DNA of 64,000 nt, taken from Varanus komodoensis. Taxonomy: Eukaryota > Chordata > Lepidosauria > Squamata > Varanidae. The position numbers and the translations under genes are program-made. The stretch is from positions 15,108,980 through 15,172,979 of the forward strand of contig NW_025336480.1 in the NCBI RefSeq assembly GCF_004798865.1, given 5' to 3'. The notes beneath the pieces were generated by a model. It searched no databases and was not told where the DNA came from. It worked only from the letters and a program-made list of their open reading frames with translations. Shown here piece by piece: positions 35,809-48,375 of this stretch (positions are counted from its first letter, which is position 1; every line of letters begins with the position of its first letter).

Positions 35809-35880
35809 GCGATCTTATGCTTGTCTACTCAGAAGTAAGCCTCACTGACCTCAGTGAGTGCATGCTTAGCCCTGAATTTT
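35809..35880. mobile_element. palindromic reptile repeat (actcctgagtag family)
   Basis: Contains 'tgtctactcagaagtaagcc' and 'cactgacctcagtgag', the inverse-orientation core of the repeat at 10274-10375. Confidence 0.65.
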
Positions 35881-36019
35881 CTGCCGGCCCTCATCCCCCT
35901 GGCCACTGTTACTGGCATCCAAAGGAGAGCTCCTAATGCACAGAGGGTGGGAAGGCATTTTTGCCAGGTCTGCGGGATAAAGAGAGTTCAAATCCTCCTC
36001 CATGGTCCTGATCCTGCTT

Positions 36020-36054
36020 CCCCCCCCCCCCCGTGTGTGTTTGTGTGTGTGTGT
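36020..36054. repeat. poly-C and (GT)n tract
   Basis: Thirteen C bases, then about ten GT units with one TT interruption. Confidence 0.93.
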
Positions 36055-36189
36055 TTGCATCTCCCCCCACCACTCGCCCCATGGCTATTTCAATTTCTTA
36101 AAATAGGCACTGTTGAAAGCAGCATCAACATATGTGACATTGTGTCTCACTTGATCCTGATCCTGTGGAAATGGACATAAATTCCACAC

Positions 36190-36563
36190 TCTGAAATTAG
36201 TCAGGGGATGACTGAAGAGGGCCCTTTCAGGGGCGATGCTCCAATTATGGAGTTGGCTCCCCTGACCATGCCCACAGGACCCTTGCTCTGTCTTTCAGGC
36301 ACTAGAATACTACCCAGCTGTCTATGGCTTTAATCCCATTTGACCTACCTCTTCCTCCCCTTGGTTGTATGGTTGCAATTTCACTAGCCCCATGTTTAAC
36401 TAATCCTTGTGCCTGCTGCTGTTTGTTGGCTGGTTGGCTGGCTGGTTTTATAAGGCCACTTTATTGAATGGAGAAAATGCATTTTTCCATCTGATTGTTA
36501 GCTGTCTCAAAACGTTGCTAAAAGGGAGAGATAAATCCACCAATATATACATACATACATAAA
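36190..36563 (+). mobile_element. LINE 3' end, old and diverged
   Basis: One frame reads EEGPFQG and YGVGSPDHAH, a corrupted version of the LINE C-terminal 'RAFSV..LWN.LP' block. The 3' part has 'gttagctgtctcaaaacg' and 'gggagagataaatccacc', resembling a LINE tail, and ends in ATAC repeats (36548-36560). Confidence 0.45.
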
Positions 36564-36989
36564 ACAAACCTTCCATTCTGTGCCTCATTCTCTGCAATCA
36601 ACCCAGAGCTGGAATCCCTTTTTTCATGGGAATGAAGCTCGTGTTCATCATGCTGCCAACAGTTGCTCACACCATCTCGTGCCTTTTGCCACAGCTGACG
36701 CGCTGCAATTCACACTCGTCCTAATAATTGCTGCATTTATAGCTGTTTACAGAAAACCAAATCCTTAGCCATGTTGTTACAGTAATCCAGCTGACTCATA
36801 TCTAATACACAAAAACAAGACCAGCAAGAGATTAATTACCTTAGATTTAAACAAATAAGCTCACTTAATAAGATGGCAGTTACGCATGGCCCACTCCACA
36901 AACGCAGCTTTCCCCAAAATGGGTAAGTTGTTGCCCACAAGTTAGCCTTAATGTCAGGCATGGCAGAAATGCAGAGATGTGCAGATGCG
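36564..36989. other. non-coding, no gene seen
   Basis: Unique-looking sequence with 'gcatttatagctgtttac'; no repeat family or exon. Confidence 0.35.
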
Positions 36990-37430
36990 AAATTTCCTAA
37001 AGCCTAGAAATGGGCTTAGGGACCCATACCATACCCACATTTCAAAATGTGCGATTCCTCACATTTGCTTTACTGGCCTAGAGAAACATGGTCCAGGCAT
37101 CAAAAAAAGTGAAGGGGATCGTGGTTTCTGTAACTCTAACCCTAACCTGGAAATTTCCCAAACCTAAAAATGTGTTTAGATACCCATGTCATACCAAAAT
37201 TTTAAAAAATGTGGAATTCCCCACATTTTGTGGTCCATCTTTGAATTTCTGACCATGGGAAACTTGGCCCAAGCATCAAAACAGTGAGGGAGATTCTGGT
37301 TTCTGTAACCCCAACCCTAACCTGGAAATTTCCCAAAGTCTAAAAATAGGCTTCAGTACCCTTACCCAAATTTCAAAATGTGGTATTCCCCATATTTTCT
37401 CGCACATCTTAGCGCATATTTCTCAAGCCA
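36990..37430. repeat. tandem repeat, ~161-175-bp unit, about 2.5 copies
   Basis: Three successive units each start 'aaatttcc' at 36990, 37151 and 37326. Shared landmarks in order are 'aaacctaaaaatgtg'-like text, 'acccat..cataccaaa', 'tttcaaaatgtg', 'attccccacattt', 'aagcatcaaaacagtga'-like text and 'tggtttctgtaac'. Units 1 and 2 close with the telomere-like 'ctaaccctaacctgg' and 'ccaaccctaacctgg'. Unit 3 is partial. This looks like a small satellite array or a transposon's internal tandem repeat. I do not know the family. Confidence 0.8.
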
Positions 37431-37608
37431 CACACGAATGGGATTCAGGAATCTCAGATATGACAAAGTGTTTATCCCATCCAAAGGCCTCCTTGAATTT
37501 CTACTCTACCTGATGAAAGAGTACTCAGAAGGAGAAAGGTTTCTCCAGATCACCCCCTTAAATGTCAGTCTTTATACCTTCAGCTACTCCATGGGTTCAA
37601 AATGTATT

Positions 37609-37655
37609 TCATCATCATCACCATCATCATTATCATTGTCATCGTCATCATCATC
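37609..37655. repeat. (CAT)n trinucleotide repeat
   Basis: Imperfect CAT/CATCAT run with a few CAC, TTG and CGT interruptions. Confidence 0.93.
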
Positions 37656-37656
37656 C

Positions 37657-38065
37657 CTTATGTATGCATTTTATTTTTCTATTTAGTACATTTCTTACCC
37701 AACTAATATTTTCTGGGTGGATTACAAACAGTTAAAATACCATAAATCTTTAAAATATAAAATACAATACAAATATTTAAAGGAGTTAAATACAATATAA
37801 TGCAGAACAAGAAACAGTACAGGGATTGATAAAATAGCCATAATACCCTACAAAAATTGAAGATAACAATGTACGTGCCGGATGAACATCTTGGGGTGAT
37901 TCATTCCATACCTAGGATTCCACCCCTGAGAAGGTCGTTTCTGCTGGAGCTCCCCACCTCGACTCCTTTGGTGGGAGCTCCCAGACGTGAGCCTCCACGC
38001 AGGTCTGTGTGGGAAGAGATGCCAGTCACTCCTGTGCCCTCAGGGTTCCTCCCGCAAGGGCAGCC
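37657..38065 (-). mobile_element. L2-group LINE, 3' end, diverged
   Basis: In + orientation an A-rich reversed 3' UTR ('ggtggattacaaacag', 'aaaatataaaatacaatac') leads into 'ggtgattcattccatac' and 'cacccctgagaaggtcgttt'. That last block is the inverted C-terminal coding part of an L2-type LINE (the 'LWNxLP..A.FS' region). Eroded. Confidence 0.5.
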
Positions 38066-39605
38066 TTTGATTGGATCAGATCACATCTTCTCAAGATGCA
38101 GGTGTGGGTTTAATTTCAGTTGAAGATTTGTGTGGGCCCTGTGCCAGGCCTGCCAGCTACTGCAGTGCTTTGCAGCAGGGCTGGGTGAGAAGATGGAGAC
38201 TCTCAATCCCGGCCCACCCCCAATTTACCTCCCAGTCCAGAGTGGAGGGCAAAGGAATGAACAGGTAGGCAGCTTTGGTGGGGGCTTTGGCCAGGAGGCA
38301 TCTTGGGCCCAGAAGGAAGCAGGTGGGGAGTTTCAGTGGGCAGGCAGAGCCTTTGGGGCTGCAAAAGTGGCAGTGACCTATTAGCAGCACTAATGCAACA
38401 GCCTGCTAGAGTCTGGCCTGGCCCCTGAGCCAGCATTGCATACAACCTTGAACCAGAAAAGCTTGTGCACCCACAATGAAAGCTGGCCAGCGTGCAGCTC
38501 TGCGCATTCACACATACCCCATACTCCTCTTTTTGCCCCAAATGCTTCTGCTGCCTATTCCAGATATTGCACATTTCTGTCGTGCAGAGAACCACGAGCT
38601 GCTGGATCATTTCTGTTGATAAAATAAGTGGTTCGCTTAGGTAAATTCTAGCTGCTATAAATGGACAGCACAACAGGCAGACTTGCCTTTTGAGTACCAC
38701 TAAGCCAAACCCAGTGTAAAATGCATGAACTTGACAGCTGAGAGAGACTCTGTTCAAGTCCTGCTATCGAGCTTATGTCTCTGGAGTGGCTCAGGGCGAT
38801 TTCTCTCTCTAGCCAGGACAGATAATTACATGAGACTTACATGTAGGGGGCAGTAGTGTTAAACAATCAAGTATACAATAATGTTGTACATTTGTGCATG
38901 TCCACAGAAAGGCAGCTTATCTGCCAACTGGATTAGCTGTTATTTCCCTCTGCTTTTGCTAACAATCAGAAGCACGGGACTTGGTTGTGATTTTAAGGCG
39001 AAGTGTAGAAAAAGTAGATCTGAAATCATAAAACAATCACACAACTTGGTACAAAGTGTCACGTCTGCCAGGGGAGCAATTTCTGCAAATTTTGTGCTTG
39101 GCTGAGAAAGTGAGCATTAAGCATGTCCAGGGATACACTGAACAGCACTTTTGGACTGAGATCTGTGCTTTTTGTACAGAACATGGAGAGTCTGCGCCTT
39201 CAGTGCTCAATAATGAATGAAACAGCTGCTGATCGGCCTCTGATAAGCTAATACTGGTAACATCTGGAAACCATGTTTGTTTGGAACTGACTCTTTCTTT
39301 AAGTTATTCTGTTTGCTTTGGAATTACACAAATATACACTTAACATACACTGGGTCTCATCGCTGGCCCAGTGGATGGCTTGGCCTAGAAAACAAAGCAA
39401 TAGAAGGAGTCCACGACAGAACATTAAGTATCATGTGCTTTTCTGTTACGGAACTCGTGTGTGGGTTTAAAAGGGAGTGTGAAAGAGCTTTGCCTCACAC
39501 TTTGCTAACTGGTGAATCAGGCAATCAAGGCACTAGAAAGGACCAAAGACCTTGTGGCCCAGTCCTCTGCCATTAGATGAGATCACACCCCATCAGATTA
39601 ATTTA
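38066..39605. other. non-coding, no gene seen
   Basis: A 184-codon - strand frame at 38203-38757 has no domain and no splice context, and is read as chance. 38880-39110 is unique-looking and may be conserved, but nothing shows it directly. Confidence 0.35.
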
Positions 39606-39730
39606 ACACAAGGGGTGGGGAACTTTTTCCTGGTGAGGTTTGCATTCATTGAAATGCCTGGGAGCCTGAATATTGGAAGCGGCATGGGCAGCACCAGAAG
39701 TGGACAGAGTTACACATGTGATCTGTGTAT
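39606..39730. mobile_element. hAT-type element, one end
   Basis: Starts with 'aggggtggggaactttttcc', the usual 5' terminus of Charlie/hAT-type repeats in vertebrates. The opposite end was not found. Confidence 0.45.
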
Positions 39731-40847
39731 ACTAAACCTTAAGTCTAGTATCGAACAAAAACATAAGTGCGTGTAACCAGGCACTCTGCTTTCCCAGCTT
39801 GGGCAGAGCTCCCTGCATCAGCTTTGCTGTTGGGCAGCAGAGCTGGCCTGGGAAAACTCTGTCAGTAGCCCAGAGAGGGCCAGTCAGGAGACAAGGCCAG
39901 GGGCAAGTCTCAGCATCTGGGATGTCACGTCTGGCCCATCACCAGAGCTGACCAGCCTGACTTCCAGAATCCAGACAGCATTCCAGGTTTGAAGTTTATT
40001 CTCAGGGTCTCAAAGTGGCAAGCCTACATCTCAGGGTATTCAGATAGTCTTGAATTACTGCATTTGAATCTTAATTTTTGTAGTAATACTATTTTACAAC
40101 AGATCTATTTTTAAACACTCATTCTGAAAGGTAAAAGATTGCTTTAGAGTTGTTTTTAAACCCAATATTTCCTCACAATTTCCAATTGGAAAGTGAGAAT
40201 AAATGTCACTCCTGCAGACATTTAACCAAACATGAACCCACAGTTTATTCTTAGGTTAATTGTGGACTGTTTTACCCATGAATAATCCAAAATATCAGGT
40301 TTGGATATCATGCCCACAACCCACAAATGGGGTTGAAAACTTGTGTGCACCCATGGGTGTAGCTAATGGGTGTAGCTTGTGTCCACCCATTTCCTGCAAG
40401 CGCTCCCCACAATTGTGGGTTAATTAACACACAATTGATGATCAGTTGCCACTGTTATATGTGAAGCAGCTTAGTGAGTGACACACAGGTGCTGGGCATG
40501 GGCAAGAGCGAGTGCTTTGGCAACCGAAATGTATATCCCACATGTCTGCCTGGTTTGCTTTCCTGCCACTGTTGCTTACATGGAACTTCCCAGAGTTGAG
40601 TTACCTCATCCTTTCATAATGATTTTCATAATTTCATATTTCAAAACTTCATATTTGCATAATGATTTTTCATAATTAGCATGAGGTGTGACTTGTGAGG
40701 GCCTTTCCCTTTCCTAGTGAATTGCTGTGCCATTGGAGCAGATCTTTAGCTTGCTGGCCTCTTTGCAAGGTAGGGAGAAAAGCTGGGGTTGCAACTGTGA
40801 GATTTCTTTTAGTTTATTTATTAGTTTAAAAACAGATGTCATCTTTG
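39731..40847. other. non-coding; possible inverted repeat 40240-40440
   Basis: The text 'aacccacagtttattc' near 40235 and 'tgtgggttaattaaca' near 40413 are partly inverse to each other and may bound an unrecognised MITE. Otherwise nothing. Confidence 0.3.
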
Positions 40848-40945
40848 AAACAGCATTATGATCCATAAATGCCACTGGTGGTGCAAGTCTAACTGAGTTC
40901 AATGGAATGTCCTTCCAGAAATGTACAGGATGCAACCCAATTCAG
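40848..40945. mobile_element. palindromic reptile repeat (actcctgagtag family), old
   Basis: 'ctaactgagttcaatggaat' and 'acaggatgcaaccc' match the core and the 'cataggattgca' end of this family. Confidence 0.5.
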
Positions 40946-43900
40946 GTGCATCCGCATTTCACCAAGTTCTGTGAGGGTGAGGGTTAGAGTTGGACACTTG
41001 GCATCATTTCAAGATGACTAGCAACACAACAATGGATTTAAAAAATGGACTGGGAAAGTTGACATCACAGTCACAAAAGGCAGGCAGTGTCCTCCTAACT
41101 TTACTAACTGAGATGGCATCAAGAGAGGAAGGGAGCGTCTGGGAAGCAAAACAGTCAGGAGCAGTGCAGTGGAATGCTGCCCTGCTGTCTTTCTTTTCAG
41201 AAGCTCAGAGATCAGACGCTCTCGGAATTGCTGCAGACCGATTGGGCAGGGCATTCCACACTGTCATGCGCCAGCACAGTTGCTTAAGTACAAACTGTGG
41301 AAGAAAACCCACACCAACAGCAACTGAGGGCTCCGTTGCCGCCATGAAAATGCTCTGTGGGAGAATCAAGGCAGAGAGCATAGCAGAAAACTCGTTTGGA
41401 CCCGAATCAGTTGAAAATGTTGTGCAGGCCAAACGGTGGCTGTTTGGGATTTTTTTTAATGCTCCTTTTTCTATTGCCTGTAATAAGGGCAACAGTGAAA
41501 TTCTTCCTGTGACTGTGTAGCCCTTTGATGTTGGCCTTGGACTCCAGGAGATACTGCGAGATTTTTTCTGAGTTCCCACCCGAGACTGTAGTTGCCTTCA
41601 GTGGCAGCTTTTGTGACACTTTAAAAGAATCTCGGGATATGTAGTGAAACTGTAACTGCTTGTACAGCAGGCAATGCTGCCGTGATTGATGGGACACAAA
41701 TGTCTGTATCCCAGATAGTGAAAACACACACAAGTGTTGGCTTAACAAGGCCAGTGCTCACTGCCATACACTTCACAGTGCCTTGTGGAGTGTCTCATTC
41801 ATAAAGTTTGCGCTGAGTTCCTTTGGGTTTGGCTTAAAACCAAGAAACTTATGAAACGCTTTGAGGAGCTTGGCATGAAGTTCCAGATATTTTTCAGCCG
41901 CAGAAGCGCTTTTCCTGCCCTGCTATAGTACAGCTACTTTACTGATGGCCTGCCATTAAATCCTATTGCCTGCACCTGGGGAAAAAGCGGGCTGTTAACA
42001 CCATGTACTCATAGTGCTGGTGATCAGACAGAGGAGATGATGCCAAATACCGCTTCCCAAATGTCACTGCCAGAAGGCTACCTCTGCTTTGTGCATCATT
42101 TCATAAAAATGTTCTATGACCCTATTATTATGGCGAGGGGGCACATGGAGTTCACCCCAATGGCACAATTGGGATGCCACCTGAGGGGGAAGCAAACTAC
42201 TTGGAAGAATAAAGAATATTTGGCAGCAAAATGGCTGCAGTTTGAAGTGTGAGAACCATGTGTACATTTCAAAAGAGATGTAATCAAAATGTACAATCAG
42301 GCAATAACATACCTGGCCTTATGGCTTTAGAATGCACTCCTGCAGGAATTCATTGTCTTTGATCTTGGTTTCAAGCCAGAGAGATTATCCCTCTGCAAAC
42401 TAAGATTCTGGACACTGAGGTGAGCGCAGAAGATATGTTTGATGAATTTAACCTAATTCAGAAGTTCCCGCTAGGGATGAGAAAACTGAATCTTTTCCTG
42501 GACTGGAAATGGGAACAATAGTTGAATTGCAGCAAATCTTGCACAGGTTGTTAGTGCTGTGACTGCCATCCTATTAGACAATGAATGGTCAGAAAGTGGT
42601 TTTCTTCCATTCCAGTTGTTCAGAGCATGCACTTTAAGTTGCAAGTATACATTTTAAGCATTCTGTAAATATTTCTGTGATTGCAAATTGAGTTTCTTCA
42701 TTATTGATAACATAAATTAACATAATTCTTCTTATGGATTCAACTGCATGCAAGAAACCTATTCTCTCTTTCTCTCTCTCTCTCTCCTGACCCTGTGACA
42801 TCACAAGGCTCGATCTCCCCTGGATCTCAGGTTTGGCCCTGAAATTTCAGGGAATGCGATGCTGCTGATCTGGCAACTCTAAACCTGGCTCAGTCTGCCA
42901 GATGCAGGAAATACACTCAGGAGAAGACAACTGTCTTCTTGGAGTGACCAGCCAAAGCTAACGAAGGGAGGAAATGCTTGTTCCTGCTCAAAATATGGAG
43001 AATAGTTTGAATTGGCTCAACTTACTAGGTTTTTTGATTTGAGAGAAGCCTCTGCATAGATACCTCTGCATAAATGATGGATGCATCGCAGTAAGTTGGA
43101 TGAATCGGAGCGTTTATATATTCTTTCCATTAGAGAGAAATAAAGGATCCATCATTCCTGCACTAAGTCTTTATGAAACAAAAACACTAGCTATTTGTTT
43201 CGTCCTGGAGGGGAGTGATTTACAGAGCAACTTACGTCTACTTCCTTCCTTCTCAGCCTTAGTTTTTATGCTAGCCAAGATGTTGGCTTTGCGCACCAAA
43301 TGGGAACACATCCTGAGGGTTAATACATGATTGAGGCACAGAGGCTTGTCCTAAGGCCCAGCCACTATGGGGAACCAAGCCCATTTGATCAAATTGCACT
43401 GTGCCTCTCATTCACTTTCAGAGCTGAAGGCTCTCTGTTCCAGTGGAAGCTTTTCTAGCTGTAGCATTTGGCCAATGTCCAAGGGCATGCACATGCAACA
43501 TAGTCATTAGGAGCCTTGATTTACAAGAATGAGCCTGTGCTTTAAACAGAAAGCTAAGTGTCTATTAATACCGGGCTTAAAAGCACCTTCGCCGCATTAC
43601 TGTTTGGCTAAAAGCTTTCCAACTTCCCATTGGTCACCTCCCCACTCCTTAGTCCAAACGGCAGATGCTGGAATGGAGCATGATGGCTTGCCTGCAACTC
43701 CCCGCTGAAATGCTTTTCAGTCTTCCTTTCGACAACGGCTGTCTTTCATCCTGGAAAGCTCCCTGCTGGGAGTCACTGGCAGTTACGAGATACAAGAACT
43801 GGCACCCTACCCCCAAGACGTCACTGATGATGCAACCTTTTGTGAGTGGCGATTGGTCTAGATCAGGGGTGTTGAACCGATTTCAGTCCAAAAGAGAAGC

Positions 43901-44552
43901 TCTCCGGGGGCATATTCCAGGGGTGGGCAGGGCCATTCCAGCCTATTTTAGCTTATGGCTCTCACTGCCAGGAACTAAGCCTTAGGAGAAGAATTTCAGA
44001 TTTTTAGAATGGAGTGGAAACTGAACAAAAAATAGGAAGATACCAAATGGCCCATGGTTGGGGAAGTGGGTGGGTGGAGCGAAGGGAAGGGAAGGGAACA
44101 TGGAAGTGGGTGCCAGGACCCCCATCTAAATGGCCAAATCCAAATCTGCCAAGATGTGAATAGTTTGTGCCATTCTCTGACTGTACCATTGACCTCCATT
44201 TTTAAAATATGTTTTATGTTGCATGTATTCTAATATATATAAAATGGTAATTTGTTGAAGATATATGTATTTTGCTGATATGTGCATTCTCCTGCAAAGC
44301 TCTGTAGCTTATAAATCCATCCAAAGGGATTTTGACTGACAATTCTGATCTGTCGGCTGGACTGAGACTGTCCATAGTCAAATAATCCATGATAAGCTGA
44401 AAACTTACCACAGACTGGAGAAGTGGTCCCGTGGGATGCCAAGGAGAAGGAGTGGGCCAAAAGCCCTCTTTATCTCATGCAGGAGTCAGGTTGCTGGAAG
44501 AGACAGCACTCCCCCTGACTGGCTTCGCAATATGGACGTGAGTCCCCCCACC
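40946..44552. other. 3.6 kb non-coding
   Basis: A 176-codon + frame (40990-41520) overlaps 124- and 113-codon - frames; none has splice sites or a domain I recognise. A (CT)n run lies at 42762-42787. 'atcaggggtgttgaac' at 43862 resembles an hAT terminus, and GAAGG repeats lie near 44080. Confidence 0.35.
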
Positions 44553-44612
44553 CCAGATTTGAACCTGGAATGCTTGTATGTAAAACATGAGCTGTACTGC
44601 TTAACTAGATCT
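44553..44612 (-). mobile_element. tRNA-like SINE head, fragment
   Basis: 'cagatttgaacctggaatgc' followed by 'aaaacatgagctgtactgct' reads on the - strand as degenerate B and A boxes of a tRNA-derived SINE, probably the family at 20077-20242. Confidence 0.4.
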
Positions 44613-46034
44613 CTCCTGTGCTCCTGGCGTCCATGGTGGGGTTTTGTGGCTGAGAAGACAAACATCCCGCACAACAGCAGTGTCTTGCCTGCTACTGTGG
44701 GGACTGTTCTATGGCACAAAGTATTGACCCTCTTAGCCTCCTCTGTTGCTCCTCCGGTCGGTTTTGAATACCTGCCTGAGGAGGGCCATGTGTGCTCTCC
44801 CCCACACCCCGAGCAGAGGGCTCCTTGAAAGTTGTGAGGCATGGGCTCCCCTTGCGAGCCCTGCACAAGCACACACTGAAAGCCTTTTGGTCTGGCAGCT
44901 GCGTGGCAGCATGGGTCTGGTTTGGCATCGGCTGGCACTGCTCCGTGGCATTTCAGGGCTTTGTATGGGGGAGGTGTGCCCAGTGCCAAAAGTGCACTGG
45001 CTCCCCCACATTTGGGGCATCTGTGGGTGGCATTCCCAGCACAGTCTCTGCTCACTGGCTGCCTTTTATGTCCTTCTCCCACTGTGTTTCCCATTATGTG
45101 GTCTTCGTATCCCTTACTGAGACGAGCATGCACCAGGGCAGCTGTTCCACCTGCAGCCTTGGTGTCTTGCTTACAACACTAAACTGGCAGATAACATTGT
45201 TCTGTAAGAGGATTAAAATCAGTTCCTCTCAACCATCGGGCTTGTTAAAATGCACTCCAGCAACATCCTTGCAGCTAGCAGTATAAATGGCTCTGGAAAA
45301 GAACCCTTCACCTGTTTCTCAATTATGATGATGCAGGACTGAGAAAGAACAGGTGAGGTTCATGCAGTGCAGAGAAGATAATCTGATGCCTTCCCATGGC
45401 AGAAATTGCTAGCTTTTCTAGAATGTCAATTGAAGAACAACTGTAATGCCATTCTAATGATGATCACTCGTGGGTGCCGTAGCTGCCGAGCCAGAGCGGA
45501 TGCTTGCTAGCGTGTCCATATACATAGCAAACCAGGAGCTTTTTTTTTTTTTTTTCCAGAACAGGTCATAAGATTCTCTTACATCTTGTTATTTCCTGTA
45601 AGGAAACTTCTTGAACACAAATGAAGCCAATCCCTTTCAGAGGATTCACCCAAAATACTGTGCTAGTAACAAACAAGCGGGCAGATGTTTTCATCACCCC
45701 ATCTTTATGTGGTGATGAATACATGAATCATGAATACATGAATAGAGTACACCCCAAGTACTCTAATATTTTCTAAGTTCCTCCATAGGCTGGAAAATCA
45801 TCCCTGAGTATGTTGAAGCAGAAATTCACTATGTGAACATCAATAAAACCAAGAGACTCAAAGCAAGAAGTTGGGGGAGAAATGAGCTGCTGTTATCCCT
45901 GAGTTTCTAGCAGGAGTTTCAAAACTGAATTCAACAACTTTTCAAATGCATTTGCTCTCCATTACTAACACCACTGGTGTCTTAGGGCAGGTCTTCTGGA
46001 CAGAAGTCCAGGCCTCACTTAACTGTATGAACAG
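44613..46034. other. non-coding, GC-rich left half
   Basis: Long overlapping frames on both strands (up to 215 codons, 44486-45133 on -) reflect GC-rich composition. A 16-T run lies near 45541. No exon recognised. Confidence 0.35.
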
Positions 46035-46182
46035 GAAGGGGCACTGATCCGGCCTAATCTTGGAAGCTAAGCAGGGTTGGGCTGGGTTGAAACCTGGATG
46101 GGTGACTTGAGTCCTGCATTCAGCAGGTGGTTGGACCTGATGGCTTGCTAGGCCCCTTCCAACTGCATGATCCTAAGATTCA
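46035..46182 (+). mobile_element. 5S rRNA-derived SINE (SINE3 type)
   Basis: 'cctaatcttggaagctaagc' 'agggttgggctgggtt' and 'acctggatgggtgact' follow the internal promoter of 5S rRNA (box A, intermediate element, box C). Then comes a SINE tail 'ggtggttggacctgatggct' and 'ccttccaactgcatgatcct'. The 5S part lacks its first ~40 bases and the tail is not ribosomal, so this is a 5S-headed SINE, not a 5S gene. Confidence 0.75.
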
Positions 46183-48057
46183 TCTAGTGCACATGCCTCT
46201 CTTGCTCCACTGTCTTTCTGGGGGAGGAGGAGAGCTGGGGAACCCAAGGAGGCTCTGTGGACAGCGCTGCCTGTCAGTCTGGACAAGGTCTGTGGGTTGG
46301 AGCTCTGCAACCATAGTCTGAAGAGGAGCCACCAGGTCAGATTATTACATCCAGAGGATAAAATTATCTTGCTGGACCAGCCCCACCCTGAGTTTCAATA
46401 GTCACTTTGATTGGATGGGAAAGCCATTTCCAGTCTGAAAAATAACTTTGTGAGGCAAAACATGTCGAGTATGAACTATGGGGGTGAATTTTTTTACGGT
46501 AATTGGGACCCTCAGTGATATGAATCGTGAAAAGTAAAGGATACGGCCCACTGTGCATTTTATGTTTTTGTGTTCTTAGTCATGGCTTTTGCTATTTAAC
46601 ACCACAGGCTGCATGGCAGCATTTAAAAGTTAGCATTTAAGAACCAACACATATGTAGTAAATATGCCTTTTTATTTACTCCTGATCCAGATTGGAATCC
46701 AAGCATGGGGGTAAGAGGAATGCAAGACCATACCAGGTCTATACATAGAGTAAAAACGGTGGGGAAGATGCAGCTGCTAGACACAGATTTCATGTTTGTT
46801 TTGAATTTTGGAAGTAGCATGGCATTGTGGAACTAGGTTTGGTCAGTACAAAGCTGCCTTGAGAACTTCATATAAAGGAACTTTTGGGTGTGTGTGATTT
46901 GAATAAATATATTTAAAGAATGGTGAATGCAAATCAGGCAATCTTATAGAAATTAGCACAGTGGAGTGATTGTGATGAGTCTATAGTCCCAGGAAGTCAC
47001 GAGAGGCAATGCCAGGTCATATTGATAATTTCACCCTCCCCTGAACCCCAAATGTTTCCAGACCAATTAACAAGCAGGTGTAACTAAAAAAATAGCATAA
47101 AATCTCAATGTGGTAGGTAAAAATTAAAGCAAAAATCAAAACAAAAAAACCAGAGCTTAAAATTTCACAGGTAGAAATCCTGGGAAAATAAAGATACTTT
47201 GTGCCATAGAAGAGCAGGACCAAAATAAATACACCTGCAGACATGCTGGTGTCTCTTTATGCATGAATTCCGAAGAACAAAAGGGCAGCACTGGAACCAG
47301 TTGTATTTGTTCATGCCAACTGGCAAATATTTAGGGTAGCACTTTTATAATCTGAAAATTAGCATGTTATGTATATCCTGAATAAGAGTGGGGAGGGGTT
47401 AACTTCTTTTGATGAAGACAACTGGGACAATATTTCATTTGCCAGCATGCATGTATCAGACAGAACAATGCAGCTTTATTTCTTTAAAATGGCTTGAGTT
47501 TATGAATCATCCACTGATTATTAGAAACTTCGATTGGAACAACATATTCTGCTTTTCTTCACATTCAGTACTGAAATGGGCTGGTTACAATGAGCCATTG
47601 TCTTCAGATAAAGTCACCGTCTCTCACAACAGCTGTGAAGAGTCTAGCACCCACAGTGATCGCCGCTTTGTCTGCAGAGGGGGAATAAGGACAAGCTGTT
47701 TTTATTTATTTATTTATTTACTTACATTCAATGTAAAAACAGTTGAAATCAGCCTAGGTTCTGTAACACGGATAAGACAGCAACCACGAAAACATGTGCA
47801 GTAATTTGAAGACAAATGGAAAATAAACAACCTCAGAACCATCATATGAGCACCTTTGCTAGCTCTGTTTAGTTTCAACTACCTCTGTAATTCTAAACAG
47901 GAGACCAAATGTCCATGTGTTTGATAGGAGAGATGGCAAACAACCAACAGCCCTTGAGAAAAGACATGGAATGCTGGAAATGTATTCAGGGAAAAAGAAT
48001 AATTGGGGCGGGAAATCCTGGGTTTAAATGTAATATAAATCTTATTTAGACTAGGAC
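46183..48057. other. non-coding, no gene seen
   Basis: A TTTA run lies at 47698-47721. No exon or repeat family recognised with confidence. Confidence 0.4.
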
Positions 48058-48125
48058 AATTAAGACCAATAGGGATGACTAATTTACATTCCATTCACTA
48101 CAGTGGGTTTATTCTAAGTAATATA
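48058..48125. mobile_element. palindromic reptile repeat fragment (actcctgagtag family)
   Basis: 'catttcactacagtggg'-like text ('attccattcactacagtggg') and 'tttattctaagtaa' match the core of the family at 10274-10375. Confidence 0.4.
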
Positions 48126-48130
48126 TATTA

Positions 48131-48375
48131 TTTTTATTACATTGCATTTATATCCCATCTTTTTCCTCTTGCAAGAAAGCAGAGCTGCTTACATTGGATA
48201 GCAATGAGATGGAAAAGAACCTTCAACAAGCCTGTGAGGTAGGATGGGCTTAGAGTGAATGACTGATGCAAAGTCACCCAATGAACTTCATGGCCAAGTT
48301 CTAGGTTTGAACTAGAACCCGGATCTTCTGGGTCTCCAGTCCAGCACTCTTACCATGGCACCACACTGGCTTTCA
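48131..48375 (-). mobile_element. Sauria-like tRNA SINE, near full length
   Basis: On the - strand the head is 'agccagtgtggtgccatggt', followed by 'cctacctcacaggcttgttg', 'gtaagcagctctgctttctt' and 'gggatataaatgcaat'. Several small changes have spoiled the promoter boxes. Confidence 0.8.

Noticed and set aside
36990-37430. CRISPR-like array
   Set aside because: Repeat units are directly adjacent and about 175 bp with no spacer pattern, in a vertebrate genome. It is a plain tandem repeat.
38203-38757. 184-codon open frame on -
   Set aside because: No domain and no exon boundaries; the opposite strand also has several open frames.
40990-41520. 176-codon open frame on +
   Set aside because: Overlapped by two long - frames, with no splice sites and no family resemblance; low information content.
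44486-45133. 215-codon open frame on -
   Set aside because: Overlaps several + frames of 86-164 codons in GC-rich sequence, and its 3' part includes a SINE fragment. No recognisable domain.
46035-46110. 5S rRNA gene
   Set aside because: The first third of 5S is missing and the text runs into a SINE tail, so it is a SINE head and not a functional 5S gene.
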